Positions 1-8,595 are shown, numbered from the stretch's first letter. The stretch is DNA of 53,525 bases from Oligoflexales bacterium (GCA_017985985.1 JAGNWK010000009.1:1-53525), one strand, 5' to 3'. Made by a program: numbers and translations. Notes: generated by a model not told the origin, from the letters alone.

Positions 1-453
1 TGTTCTACCCAGCTCACTGCGATTGCTCAGAATTTGACTGAATTCAAAAGTCCCTAATATGGACGTCGCTGAGCAGGTGAGGATACTCTGTAACGACTTC
101 TCCCAATTCTCGACTTGGAACAATGATTTTTCTGGAGAGTTGATCCTCAATTCTACCCAAAGATCGATGAGGATAGTCGTACCCCGACAGTCATTGACAT
201 GAATCTGGTCATAGTGTCTAAAGTCCCTCTTGGTTGAAACAAGATGGACTTTGTTCCAAGGGAGATTTTTTCCAAACCACCAGTGCAGACCAGGCTCTTT
301 TAAAATTTTTACAACCTTACCAAAGCGTGTGAGAACAAGCACCATTTCATCTTCTAGCTCTAAGCTGACATACTGAAATAAAACGGAGAGGAGGGGGATA
401 GTCCCCAGACCCAGTAAAGCGGCTAGACCCCAGAGAGCAAGTGAATGATTCAT
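1..453 (-). CDS. SPFH/band-7 domain membrane protein, C-terminus beyond window
   Basis: A reading frame opens at 453 on the minus strand and stays open to the window edge (151 codons), so only the N-terminal part is visible. It starts with one hydrophobic segment (about residues 5-27), followed by a stretch typical of the start of band-7 proteins: EMVLVLTRFGKV, then a GLHWW segment and NLPWNKV. Its ATG overlaps the stop of the preceding gene (ATGA), so the two are translationally coupled, and the N-terminal halves resemble each other. By family knowledge, SPFH proteins form membrane-anchored oligomeric scaffolds, often as hetero-pairs such as HflK/HflC. Assigning this pair to HflKC would be a guess; stomatin/prohibitin-like is the safe call. 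Confidence 0.72.
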   Translation of the reverse strand, partial: MNHSLALWGLAALLGLGTIPLLSVLFQYVSLELEDEMVLVLTRFGKVVKILKEPGLHWWFGKNLPWNKVHLVSTKRDFRHYDQIHVNDCRGTTILIDLWVELRINSPEKSLFQVENWEKSLQSILTCSATSILGTFEFSQILSNRSELGRT

Positions 454-1364
454 AGAGTTGGCCTCATCATAAAGGAGGTGCGTGCATCGGAGTAGACCTC
501 AGCTCGTCTACGCTCTAGATAAAGATCGAGAGTCTTATTCTCTTCCAATTCGACAAGAATTTTAGCCATGGTCTGGATCTCTTCTTCAACAGCCTTGGCT
601 TTCATCTTAGCTATACTCAGTCCTTTTTTAGCAGCAAGGAACCTTTGCTCCGACTCACCTTCCTTCTGAGCGTAGAGTTTTTGGGCCTCACTCTGAGCAT
701 TGATGACACCATTTAAAGCATGGGCTAACTCATCGGGTGGTAAAATATCCGTGAGGTCGACCCCGTCAAAGCGAATCCCATAGCGGTCGCCAATCCATAG
801 CCGGCAAAAATCACGGATTCTATGGTTCAAAAGAGTTCTCTCTCTTCGAATTGCAGCATAAGAACCTACACTCGTGTGCTGCGACAGTCGATCACTCTGC
901 CGACCAGCAAGTTCAAGGGTGTCATTTTGGTCAAAATTGGCAATTTCATTTCTGAGAAGACAAATGAAAAGTCCTTTCACATGCTCTATAGGCTTTTCAA
1001 TAGAAAATAAAAAATTGTAGAGATCTTCTTTAACGGGAGTAAATCTCAATTTAGAGTCAAGTCTGAGCATGGTCCCGTCCGAAGCCATGGCAAGCGTACC
1101 TCCCTCTTCCCCCGACAGTTCAATCATCTGTTCCATGAGAGAAACCATCTTCACTTTTTGCCAAGGCAATTTTCTATGAAAGCCAGGGCTAAACGTTCGA
1201 AGTCGTCGCTGGGGGTGAACGTTGCGCTCAAGTTCTAAGGCTTTTCCAAAGATGGTCACGACTGCTAGACAACCTTCTTGCACATAAAAATAAGACTTCG
1301 AAAGAAGGTAGAGAATGTACACAATCAGACCGAGAAAGAAACCAGTTAAGATCCACAGGTCCAT
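450..1364 (-). CDS. SPFH/band-7 (stomatin-like) membrane protein
   Basis: This 304-residue protein has an N-terminal membrane anchor (about residues 4-27), then the band-7 core: EGCLAVVTIFGKA, a PGFHRKLPWQKV segment and a long helical region. A helix rich in A, E, K and Q follows (INAQSEAQKLYAQKEGES, about 220-275), typical of the post-SPFH coiled coil that drives oligomerisation. The length fits stomatin/HflC-type proteins. It is the first gene of a two-gene unit; its stop overlaps the start of a second SPFH gene by four bases. It probably forms a hetero-oligomeric scaffold at the inner membrane with that partner. No NfeD partner or protease is visible nearby. The start is the ATG following an AGGAGGA-type ribosome site. 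Confidence 0.78.
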   Translation of the reverse strand: MDLWILTGFFLGLIVYILYLLSKSYFYVQEGCLAVVTIFGKALELERNVHPQRRLRTFSPGFHRKLPWQKVKMVSLMEQMIELSGEEGGTLAMASDGTMLRLDSKLRFTPVKEDLYNFLFSIEKPIEHVKGLFICLLRNEIANFDQNDTLELAGRQSDRLSQHTSVGSYAAIRRERTLLNHRIRDFCRLWIGDRYGIRFDGVDLTDILPPDELAHALNGVINAQSEAQKLYAQKEGESEQRFLAAKKGLSIAKMKAKAVEEEIQTMAKILVELEENKTLDLYLERRRAEVYSDARTSFMMRPTL

Positions 1365-1430
1365 AACAATCCTCCTGTTTTGTTCTGAGCATGACTTAGC
1401 AAAAAGTTAGGGAGGGGAGGGAGCAGACCC

Positions 1431-1472
1431 TCACAAAAATCCTCAAGATGGCGGTCCACCTTCTTGAGGATT
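1431..1472 (-). terminator. Rho-independent terminator after the SulP gene
   Basis: A 10-bp perfect inverted repeat (AATCCTCAAG, 1438-1447, with CTTGAGGATT, 1463-1472) has a 15-nt loop. Read on the minus strand, it is followed directly by a short T-rich run (ATTTTTGTG). It lies 39 bp past the SulP stop codon and before the SPFH pair, so it separates the two minus-strand units. Confidence 0.7.
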
Positions 1473-1510
1473 CTCGCCTCCTAGGATTCTCTCCCTCAAA
1501 AAAATGAATC

Positions 1511-3499
1511 TTAAAAGCGATCAAAACTTAAGCTAGCACTACCCCTAAAGGGAACATATCGAGAGCTGTCTCCTCTCCTTGTCTGTTCACCTTTCTGATG
1601 CTTCCTATAGGCAGCTGCCAAACCTTTGTTTACTCCCACGACATCTTCATTGAAGTGGGTATGAGCATCACTCACTCGCGCCAAAGCTTCTACCTTCTCA
1701 AGCTTATCGATGACCGCACCGTGTGGGACATAACGTTCATCTGGGATTTCAACACCGACGACAATAGCACCAATACCGATGTAGCAATGCCGACCGACTA
1801 CAGAGTCGTGAACAATGGCTTGAAAACCAATAAACGAGTTGTCTCCGATATAACAGGGGCCATGGACGAGAGCTTGATGGGCGACAGAGACATTCTGACC
1901 AATATAGACAGCCCAGTCTTCTCCCCCAACGTTTACCCATTTTTCTTTCAGAGCGTGGATGACAACACCATCTTGAATGTTGGAATTAGCTCCTATGTAA
2001 AAAGGAGAGCCTTCATCCGCACGAACTGAACTCTCTGCTGCGATGTGAACATGTTCACCTAAAACCACTCTACCGATTAAAGAAGCTCTGTGGTGGACAA
2101 AGGAAGAAGCTGCTAGGTGGGCCTTTTCCCGAATTTGATTCAGCCAGTTTGTTCCTCCGGTGGAGATTTCATAGTGATTGACTTTTCTTAAAACAAGCTC
2201 TCGAGCCGGAATTCTGGCGCGGATGCCAGATGGGTCTTTAGAAACTTTCATTTTTTCTGTATCTATTTTTTTCTCACGGAAGATCCATAAATTCAAGGTA
2301 TGAACACAGCTGCTCACAGCAAGACCCAGCATAAGATGACCACTCACTGTTCCGAAAGCTGCTATACAAAAGCAAACAGCTTCGACTTTCTTTTCTTTAA
2401 TAAGCTCTCGCAAAAAAGGAACGTCAACGAGCCTTACCCCCACTACGCAAAGCAGACCAGCTAGAGCAGATAAGGGGACCGTAGCCAGCATATCGTTGAG
2501 ATAATAGGTAGACGCTAGTAAAATGGCTGCGTGGAGAAGAGATGATAGGCGCGTTCGGGCACCACTCTGTACATTCACTGTCGAACGGACGATAGCACCA
2601 GATACAGGCATGCCACCAACTAAACCGGAACCAGCATTAGCAAGTCCCTGACCGAGTAGCTCTAGATTAGAACTGTAAGATTTTTTAGCTGAAGAAAGTT
2701 TATCCACAACTTGAGCTGACAAGAGGGACTCGATAGACGCAAGAAGGGCAAGGGGGAGTGATGCAAGGAAGAGCTGCACCCATCTTTCCATGGCTAAGTC
2801 AGGAATTTGTGGAGAAGGTAAGAATCCTTGTAAAACACCTACTCTCTTAATGTCCCATCCCAGATGATTAGACACATAAGTCACGAGGATAATGCCTAGT
2901 AAGGCAGCTGGGAATTTTTTGAAGGACTTGCAGGAAATGACAAGAAGAGCCATAAAAAGACCGTTGACAACGGCAAGCCAGGAGACTTCGTGCAGCCACT
3001 GAGGCCTATGAATCATTTCAGCGAGTTCAAAAACACTGTAACCAAAACCAAGAAATTCTGGAATCTGCTGATCGAGTAGCTTCAGACCAACACCTGTGGT
3101 GAAACCAGCAAGGATAGCCTCGGGGACATATTGGACGAAGCGACCACACTTCCCCAAGCTGAGTCCAATCTGTATGAAACCTATGATCAGGCAAGATCCT
3201 GCAACACCCACAAGACCAAAGTCACCGTAAAGAGCCAGGACGGCAACATTGAGAGCAGTAGAGGGTCCAGTAACCTGTAGGGGAGATCCACCAAAAATAG
3301 CTGCAATCCCACCCCCTATCGCTCCTGCAAGAAGACCAGCTTCGGCAGGCAGTCCACAGGCAATGGCTAATGCGATATTTAAAGGAAGAGCGACAGCAGC
3401 AACTGTGAAGGCTGCTAGCATATCTTGCCATACAGCCATCCCCTTGATCGTAGACACCCAACTTTCCCCTAAATCTTTCAGGAGGGATTTAAATTCCAT
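1511..3499 (-). CDS. SulP anion transporter fused to CcmM-type gamma-carbonic anhydrase
   Basis: A 662-residue protein with two modules. Residues about 20-410 are a SulP/SLC26 transporter core with about 10-14 hydrophobic segments and the family motifs LQVTGPSTALN (near 75-84) and GGMPVSGAIVRS (near 295-306). The STAS domain expected after the membrane part is absent. Instead residues about 440-635 form a left-handed beta-helix of the CcmM/CamH gamma-carbonic anhydrase type: NIQDGVVIH, VSVAHQALVHG and a C-terminal VVGVNKGLAAAYR like that of CcmM. The three zinc histidines are present (His515, His541, His546). Inferred role: bicarbonate (or bicarbonate-coupled) transport directly linked to CO2/HCO3- interconversion on the cytoplasmic face. 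The start at 3499 is chosen over an upstream in-frame codon at 3616 because that would overlap the preceding GNAT gene by 128 bp; here the overlap is 11 bp. Transported ion unproven. Confidence 0.88.
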   Translation of the reverse strand: MEFKSLLKDLGESWVSTIKGMAVWQDMLAAFTVAAVALPLNIALAIACGLPAEAGLLAGAIGGGIAAIFGGSPLQVTGPSTALNVAVLALYGDFGLVGVAGSCLIIGFIQIGLSLGKCGRFVQYVPEAILAGFTTGVGLKLLDQQIPEFLGFGYSVFELAEMIHRPQWLHEVSWLAVVNGLFMALLVISCKSFKKFPAALLGIILVTYVSNHLGWDIKRVGVLQGFLPSPQIPDLAMERWVQLFLASLPLALLASIESLLSAQVVDKLSSAKKSYSSNLELLGQGLANAGSGLVGGMPVSGAIVRSTVNVQSGARTRLSSLLHAAILLASTYYLNDMLATVPLSALAGLLCVVGVRLVDVPFLRELIKEKKVEAVCFCIAAFGTVSGHLMLGLAVSSCVHTLNLWIFREKKIDTEKMKVSKDPSGIRARIPARELVLRKVNHYEISTGGTNWLNQIREKAHLAASSFVHHRASLIGRVVLGEHVHIAAESSVRADEGSPFYIGANSNIQDGVVIHALKEKWVNVGGEDWAVYIGQNVSVAHQALVHGPCYIGDNSFIGFQAIVHDSVVGRHCYIGIGAIVVGVEIPDERYVPHGAVIDKLEKVEALARVSDAHTHFNEDVVGVNKGLAAAYRKHQKGEQTRRGDSSRYVPFRGSASLSFDRF

Positions 3500-4448
3500 C
3501 GAGACCCCATATGAAAAAGTTGTTTTCGAAACTCTCTTGTAGAAACAGAGAGCTGGAAGCTCCCAACGGAAGTATTTTGGCAAGTACAAGAGGGTGTTTC
3601 TCCACTCCTGTAGCAAAGGTCGAGAAAAAATCTAAGATATCCACATCCAAATTTTGTGGGCAGAGCAGCAAGAGGTGGGGTATAGCATTCATGCTGAAAA
3701 GCCAGGACAAACAAGAAAGAAGGACTCGAGGATCAGTCGCTCCCCACTCATGTACAACTCCCAGCATGTCACAACCTTTGCCTAAAACGGCATAGGCCTG
3801 GATGTCGCCTTTGTCATCACGAGCCATCATGAGAGCCGTATCTGGAATTTGGAGAAGGGTTCTAAAATCTTTCAAGCTTCGGTCCAGTGTGTAGCCTCGC
3901 TGAGCTCGAAGGGAGAGTAGGCAAGAAAGATCCTGCACAGTCTCATGGTCTACAAATTTCCAAAAGCAGTTGAAATGGGGACTGGAAACTAGGGATTGCT
4001 TGGTATAAGTGAAGCGTAGTTCTTGCCCGAATGACCTAAACCCTAATTTTTGATAAAATGAGCTCAGGTCACTCCATAAAAGAAGAGCATGAAGCTTCTC
4101 TTCTACAGCCTTGGTTTCAAGCTGTGCAAAGAGGCTACGCATCAGCCCTCTTCTTTGATAATCAGGATGGGTGGCAACATTGCCAATAAGAGCAAGTCGA
4201 TAGGTTTGACTTTCTTTGCTCACCGTCCTCGGAAAGAAGTTCGCATGAGCAAGCAGACGTCCTCCTTCCTGAACACAGATACTGTACTCAGCTCCATGTC
4301 GACTGAGTACCAGAGGATATTCTTCTTCTATGGGATAAGGTCTCTGGATATCTTGACCTCTAAGCATAGACTGAAGAAGCTCATGTCTGACTTCAAACAT
4401 TTCTTCTTTAAAGGGAGATATGACGATAGAAATGGGAACCCCCTTCAC
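3489..4448 (-). CDS. GNAT-family N-acetyltransferase
   Basis: A 319-residue protein with an N-terminal GNAT fold. The acetyl-CoA binding motif A is clear: IGNVATHPDYQRRGLMRSL (about 90-108), with the Q-R-R-G-L pyrophosphate loop, followed by FYQKLGF, the usual motif B end (about 131-137). The C-terminal half resembles a second, degenerate GNAT-like half, as seen in larger Eis-like acetyltransferases. The start codon is GTG at 4448; an ATG two bases upstream is immediately followed by a stop, and no strong ribosome site is visible. Its end overlaps the SulP-carbonic anhydrase start by 11 bp, so the two are probably co-transcribed. Substrate unknown. Confidence 0.82.
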   Translation of the reverse strand: MKGVPISIVISPFKEEMFEVRHELLQSMLRGQDIQRPYPIEEEYPLVLSRHGAEYSICVQEGGRLLAHANFFPRTVSKESQTYRLALIGNVATHPDYQRRGLMRSLFAQLETKAVEEKLHALLLWSDLSSFYQKLGFRSFGQELRFTYTKQSLVSSPHFNCFWKFVDHETVQDLSCLLSLRAQRGYTLDRSLKDFRTLLQIPDTALMMARDDKGDIQAYAVLGKGCDMLGVVHEWGATDPRVLLSCLSWLFSMNAIPHLLLLCPQNLDVDILDFFSTFATGVEKHPLVLAKILPLGASSSLFLQESFENNFFIWGLDGI

Positions 4449-4478
4449 ATAAAAAAAGATGCTTATTTTTTATTTCTT

Positions 4479-4505
4479 CTAAAAAAGGGGTTCCTCCTTC
4501 TTTAG
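4479..4505. other. Hairpin in the GNAT/fliD divergent intergenic region
   Basis: CTAAAAAAGG and CCTTCTTTAG form a 10-bp stem with one mismatch in the 178-bp gap between the divergent GNAT and fliD genes. No T-run follows on either strand, so it is not a normal terminator. It would lie in the 5' leader of the GNAT mRNA. I could not recognise a sigma-28 promoter for fliD in this gap. Function unknown. Confidence 0.3.
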
Positions 4506-4626
4506 AATTCTTCCCCCCCCTACGAGCTGAGCTAGTGTTGATCGCGAATCTGACATAGGGGCTGAGATGTACAAGATTTTTTTTAATTATTTTCTGAATT
4601 GTAACCTAATTTATTTATAAGACAAG

Positions 4627-5973
4627 ATGGGAATTAAATTTAATCCAGGATTAAAAGCAGCGGGAATTGATCCTTCTATGGTCCAGAAGTTGATCGATGT
4701 GCAGAAAGCACCTGTTGAAGCGGCAAAAAAACGCAAAGAAGTGACCATTACCGAAAAAAAGGAAGTTGAGAAACTTGCAACGATGCTCTCCGATTTAGAC
4801 ACAGCCCTTAACGCTATAAAAACCAAATATAATTTCTACAAGCTCAAACTCGACTCCTCTCACCCAGATATCATCGATGGTTCGGTCAGCCCAGGAGCCC
4901 TCATTGGTACCTATGAGTTTGAAGTTCGCTCACTAGCTCGATCAGAAAAAGAACTCGCCTTTGGCTTTCCTGATAAAGATCAGACTCCAGTCGGGTTTGG
5001 CTATATGGAAATTGTGAAAGATGACGGTGAAAAATTCGAGGTGGTCGTCGACCCAGGGATGACGCTTAAAGATGTAGCTACCCGTATCAACGACTCTGCC
5101 GCCGGTGTCAAAGCTATAGTCGTCAACACGAAGTATGAACCAGAACCCTACCGCCTGCTCGTTATGAGTGAGAAATCTGGGAAAGAATCACGTATTTTTA
5201 TCGACCCCGATACCACGTACCTTGATTTTAAAGAGCAGGTAAAGGGCAGGAATCTAGATGCCCTCTTCGAAGATGTTCCTGTTACCAATTCAGACAATAC
5301 GATGAACGAACTTATTGATGCTGTGAGTCTTACAGCAAGAAGATCGGAACCGGGAACGAGGGTGCAAGTTAGTATTCTGCATGACGTAGAAGAGACGATG
5401 AAGTCGATCAAAACCTTTGTAGAGAAGTATAACTCTGTCGCTACTTTCATCAATGGACAATTTGCCCAAAATCCAGAGACCGGCACCTATGGCCTCCTTT
5501 CCGGTGATTCTTCCATCAAATATGTCTTGCGCCAACTCCAGTCCTCTTTTTCCGCTTTTGGTGTTGCAGGGAAAAAGTTTAGCACAGTGGCAGAAATTGG
5601 CATTACCACCAACTCCAAGACAGGGCAGCTGAACCTCGATGAGAATAAAGTCCGAGCTGCCTTGGCAGAAGATTATGAAGGAGTTGCTAAGCTTTTTATT
5701 CAAACAGAGAACTCACACGGCATTGCTGAAATAATGTCAGATAAAATTAAAACTTTCAGAGACCCCGCAGTTGGGGCCATGAAGTCGAAGGTAAGAGGAT
5801 TAGAACGCATTATTGAGAATCAAGATAAGGATATAGCTCGGAGACAAAAACAACTCGAAAACAGTGAGAAAAATATAACTCGACAGTTCACAGCTCTAGA
5901 AGGAACCCTAGCTGATCTGCAAAGCCAAGGTGATTTTCTAAAAGCCCGATTTGCCCAAGAGAAAAAGGATTAA
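4627..5973 (+). CDS. fliD: Flagellar filament cap / hook-associated protein 2 (FliD)
   Basis: A 448-residue FliD. The N-terminal region has the FliD_N pattern (GIDPSMVQKLIDVQKAPVEA, then heptad-rich helix, then SPGALIGTYEFEVRSLARSE). The middle holds a flagellin-IN-like stretch (NELIDAVSLTARRSEPGT, about 222-239), and the C-terminus ends in the FliD_C coiled coil (RQFTALEGTLADLQSQGDF, about 418-436). FliD caps the growing filament and helps flagellin fold after export. The gene stands alone, about 6.4 kb from the end of the large flagellar operon, and converges on fabI. Low Cys content and lack of a signal peptide fit type III export. The ribosome site is weak (AAGACAAG just before ATG). Confidence 0.88.
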   Translation: MGIKFNPGLKAAGIDPSMVQKLIDVQKAPVEAAKKRKEVTITEKKEVEKLATMLSDLDTALNAIKTKYNFYKLKLDSSHPDIIDGSVSPGALIGTYEFEVRSLARSEKELAFGFPDKDQTPVGFGYMEIVKDDGEKFEVVVDPGMTLKDVATRINDSAAGVKAIVVNTKYEPEPYRLLVMSEKSGKESRIFIDPDTTYLDFKEQVKGRNLDALFEDVPVTNSDNTMNELIDAVSLTARRSEPGTRVQVSILHDVEETMKSIKTFVEKYNSVATFINGQFAQNPETGTYGLLSGDSSIKYVLRQLQSSFSAFGVAGKKFSTVAEIGITTNSKTGQLNLDENKVRAALAEDYEGVAKLFIQTENSHGIAEIMSDKIKTFRDPAVGAMKSKVRGLERIIENQDKDIARRQKQLENSEKNITRQFTALEGTLADLQSQGDFLKARFAQEKKD

Positions 5974-6002
5974 CCTTCTTTCTTGAGGAGCCAGCTCCCC
6001 CT

Positions 6003-6024
6003 TACGACTTGTGGGATGTTCCTA
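6003..6024. repeat. Family A inverted-repeat element, terminal fragment
   Basis: TACGACTTGTGGGATGTTCC plus TA matches one end of the 118-122 bp element seen at 29581 and 53272. Only the outer about 22 bp remain. Read on the minus strand it begins TAGGAACATCCCACAAGTCG, and its TAG is the stop codon of fabI. Confidence 0.6.
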
Positions 6025-6825
6025 AGATGACGACGTAGAAGCCTTAGGTGGCACGGAGAGTATGTTATAGCCACAGTCGACGTGCATGATCTCACCCGTC
6101 ATTCCCCCGCTCCAGGGGCCGAGGAGAAAGCCTGCTGCTCCGCCTAGTTCTTCCAGACTGACAGTCCGCCTGAGTGGTGCAGACTGGGCTGCCATATCCA
6201 GCATAGAGCCAAAGTCGCCAATCGCTGAAGCTGCTAAAGTTTTCACGGGACCTGCGCTGATGGCGTTCACGCGGATATTTTTTGGTCCAAGATCATTTGC
6301 CAAATAACGAACGGAGCATTCTAGGGCAGCTTTAGCCAGGCCCATGAGGTTGTAGCCAGGGACAACTTTCTCACCACCATAATAGCTTAGAGTGAGGAGA
6401 CTTCCGCCAGCAGACATGATCGGGGCCGCATGATGAGCGACTTTGATAAAGCTATAGACACTCGTATCCATAGCTCGCAAAAAGCCACCACGACTTACAT
6501 CGAGGGTTGCACAGCGAATTTCTTCAAGAGGGGCGTAGGCTATAGCATGCACGACAAAATCAACTTGAGAGAATTGTGCCTTCGCGTGCATAAAAAGCTT
6601 CTCAACATCTTCATCTTTATCGACATTGCAGGGGTACAGCCAGGAAGGGTGATAAGCATCTAAAGCTTTTCTAACCCTGGCTTCATTTTTATTTTTATCG
6701 TCAGGTAAGTAGCTGTATCCAATCTCCGCACCTTGCCGAGTTAAAAACTCCGCGATCCCTGTCGCAATAGATCTTGAGTTTGCAACTCCTAAAATCAAGC
6801 CCTTCTTTCCAGCGAATATGCCCAT
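6022..6825 (-). CDS. fabI: Enoyl-[acyl-carrier-protein] reductase (NADH), FabI
   Basis: A 267-residue short-chain dehydrogenase of the FabI type, close to the usual 258-270. It shows the nucleotide-binding GVANSRSIATGIA segment (about 13-24) in place of a classical TGxxxGxG, and the FabI active site Tyr158-x6-Lys165 in YNLMGLAKAALE, with the second tyrosine upstream (Tyr148/149). RVNAISAGPVKTLAASAI follows, as in FabI. It reduces trans-2-enoyl-ACP in the last step of each fatty acid elongation round and is the target of triclosan-type inhibitors. A ribosome site (AGGAG) sits seven bases before the ATG. It is divergent from pgi across a repeat-filled gap; its TAG stop coincides with the end of a family A repeat. 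Confidence 0.93.
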   Translation of the reverse strand: MGIFAGKKGLILGVANSRSIATGIAEFLTRQGAEIGYSYLPDDKNKNEARVRKALDAYHPSWLYPCNVDKDEDVEKLFMHAKAQFSQVDFVVHAIAYAPLEEIRCATLDVSRGGFLRAMDTSVYSFIKVAHHAAPIMSAGGSLLTLSYYGGEKVVPGYNLMGLAKAALECSVRYLANDLGPKNIRVNAISAGPVKTLAASAIGDFGSMLDMAAQSAPLRRTVSLEELGGAAGFLLGPWSGGMTGEIMHVDCGYNILSVPPKASTSSS

Positions 6826-6865
6826 GATAAGCTCCTAGAAGATTTATATTCTAATTTAAATGAGG

Positions 6866-7051
6866 CCCCTCGACTTCGCTCGGGGTGACCGCCAATGTTG
6901 ATTCGGTTAAGGTTCGATACCCCTCGACTTCGCTCGGGGTGACCGCCAATGTTGATTCGGTTAAGGTTCGATACCCCTCGACTTCGCTCGGGGTGACGTT
7001 CTCCCTACCAGTTAAGGCCCCGTCACCCCGAGCGAAGTCGAGGGGTATCGA
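6866..7051. repeat. 54-bp direct repeat array with an inverted copy (CCCCTCGACTTCGCTCGGGG type)
   Basis: The 24-bp core CCCCTCGACTTCGCTCGGGG+TGAC occurs at 6866-6889, 6920-6943 and 6974-6997, exactly 54 bp apart. The 30-bp spacer is identical between copies 1-2 and 2-3. The same core plus six bases recurs inverted at 7022-7051, so copy 3 (6968-6997) and the inverted copy can form a perfect 30-bp stem with a 24-nt loop. The array fills most of the 390-bp divergent gap between fabI and pgi. The core resembles the widespread ACCCCGAGCGAAGTCGAGG-type intergenic repeats of many bacterial phyla. No gene is present in this gap; short frames over it are repeat translations. Confidence 0.92.
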
Positions 7052-7215
7052 GTTAAACCAGAAAAGGTGAGTAAGGATTCTCCCTAAACCGGATGGCATT
7101 GGGGTAACCCAAATTACAACTCTGGCCTGAAACTCTAGTATCTCAAACTCAGCAATTTTGGTAGAAAGAACCTTCTTCTGCATCCGTGATGTATCTCCCA
7201 CTGGAGTCGCCAGCT

Positions 7216-8595
7216 ATGCTTATCAGAACCAACGACCGTTTTTTACCAGCTGTGTTTAAGGATCAAGCCTGCTCTCAACTTAAGCAGGCAAGACAGAGGC
7301 TTCAGGATATTCAGAACAAGACGTGCAAGGGAGCTGAGTGGACGGGTTGGTACGACTGGCCTGAAAGCGAGGGATTCAAGCAGGTGCAAACCGTGAAGAA
7401 GACCATAGAGGACATCGACGTCAGTTATGACATAGTCGTTGTCCTAGGGATTGGTGGATCTTATGCGGGCACTCGGGCTGTGAGTGAGGCCCTCACGCAC
7501 GCTCATTCTTCTCTTCTCACCTCCGCTAAAAAGACAGGAAGCAAAATTCCCATTGTTTATGCTGGTCAAAATCTCTGTGAGGACTCTCTCCTCGACTTGT
7601 TAGATGTGCTGGCAGATAAAAGGCCACTGCTCAATGTCATCAGCAAGTCTGGTGATACCACTGAGACTCAAGTTGCCTTTCGAGTTTTGAAGAAATTTCT
7701 TTGTGAAAAATATGGTGAGACTGAAGCCGCTAAGCGGATCCTGGTCACTACGGATCCAAAGAAGGGCTCTTTGCGTAAGCTGTGTGAAGAAAAAAACTAC
7801 CTGTCCTTTCCTGTTCCTCAAAATATTGGTGGGCGTTACTCCGTACTGTCTTATGTCGGACTCCTCCCTTTAGGCCTAGCTGGATTTGATATCGAAGCCA
7901 TGATGGAGGGCAGTCAGGCCTTGTTCTCTTCCCTAAAACTTCCTTCAGAAGAAGCCTCACTGGAAGAACTTGCTGCGAATCCAGTTCTCTATACAGCCTG
8001 TGTACGGAAAGTTGCCTGGGATTTAGGAAAAAGAATAGATGTCCTTGCTTACAGTAAGCCCAAACTTGCTTTTTTTGTAGAATGGTGGAAGCAGCTTTTT
8101 GGAGAGTCTGAGGGCAAAGAGAACAAGGGACTCTTCCCAGCTGGCATGCTCTATTCGACGGACTTGCATTCTCTTGGCCAATATGTACAAGAGGGCTACC
8201 CCTCGCTAGTTGAGACCTTTCTTCGTGTGGAACATCCCATTTCAGATCTCTCCTATGGACTGGAACGGAGGCTTAAAATTCCAGAGGAAGGGTTCTTGAT
8301 ATCTCAAGATGCACAAGGCCCCAAACTTGATTCGAGATACATTTCAGATCTAGATACTGCTGTAACTCGCGCTGCACAGAAGGCTCACTCTGATCGTGGT
8401 GTACCTGTTTTTGAAATCGTCATCCGTCAGATAGACGAGTTTCACCTCGGGGCTCTTTTTTCTTTTTTTCAAAGCCTCTGCGCAGTTTCCGCCGGACTTC
8501 TTGACGTCAACCCCTTTGACCAGCCCGGAGTCGAAGCCTATAAAAGGAATCTTCGGTCACTTCTTGAGACAAAGGAAGTAGGGAATGAGTTTTAG
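7216..8595 (+). CDS. pgi: Glucose-6-phosphate isomerase
   Basis: A 459-residue phosphoglucose isomerase of the short bacterial class. Both family signatures are visible: NIGGRYSVLSYVGLLPLGLA, and near the C-terminus LLDVNPFDQPGVEAYK. The sugar-phosphate binding SIS motifs GIGGSYAGT and ISKSGDTTET are intact, as are STDLHSLGQYVQEG with the catalytic glutamate and FHLGALF with the catalytic histidine. It interconverts glucose-6-phosphate and fructose-6-phosphate. The ATG at 7216 is chosen because GGAG lies nine bases upstream; in-frame GTG/ATG codons at 7186/7189 lack a ribosome site and would add ten residues. Three more plus-strand genes follow. Confidence 0.92.
   Translation: MLIRTNDRFLPAVFKDQACSQLKQARQRLQDIQNKTCKGAEWTGWYDWPESEGFKQVQTVKKTIEDIDVSYDIVVVLGIGGSYAGTRAVSEALTHAHSSLLTSAKKTGSKIPIVYAGQNLCEDSLLDLLDVLADKRPLLNVISKSGDTTETQVAFRVLKKFLCEKYGETEAAKRILVTTDPKKGSLRKLCEEKNYLSFPVPQNIGGRYSVLSYVGLLPLGLAGFDIEAMMEGSQALFSSLKLPSEEASLEELAANPVLYTACVRKVAWDLGKRIDVLAYSKPKLAFFVEWWKQLFGESEGKENKGLFPAGMLYSTDLHSLGQYVQEGYPSLVETFLRVEHPISDLSYGLERRLKIPEEGFLISQDAQGPKLDSRYISDLDTAVTRAAQKAHSDRGVPVFEIVIRQIDEFHLGALFSFFQSLCAVSAGLLDVNPFDQPGVEAYKRNLRSLLETKEVGNEF

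Noticed and set aside
3500..3616. A longer start for the SulP-carbonic anhydrase gene at 3616.
   Set aside because: It would add 39 residues with no SulP similarity and overlap the GNAT gene by 128 bp.
6866..7051. The regular direct repeats as a CRISPR array.
   Set aside because: The spacers are identical to each other, one copy is inverted, and there are no cas genes.
6851..7201. Open frames on both strands over the fabI-pgi gap.
   Set aside because: They consist of the translated 54-bp repeats and have no protein-like composition.
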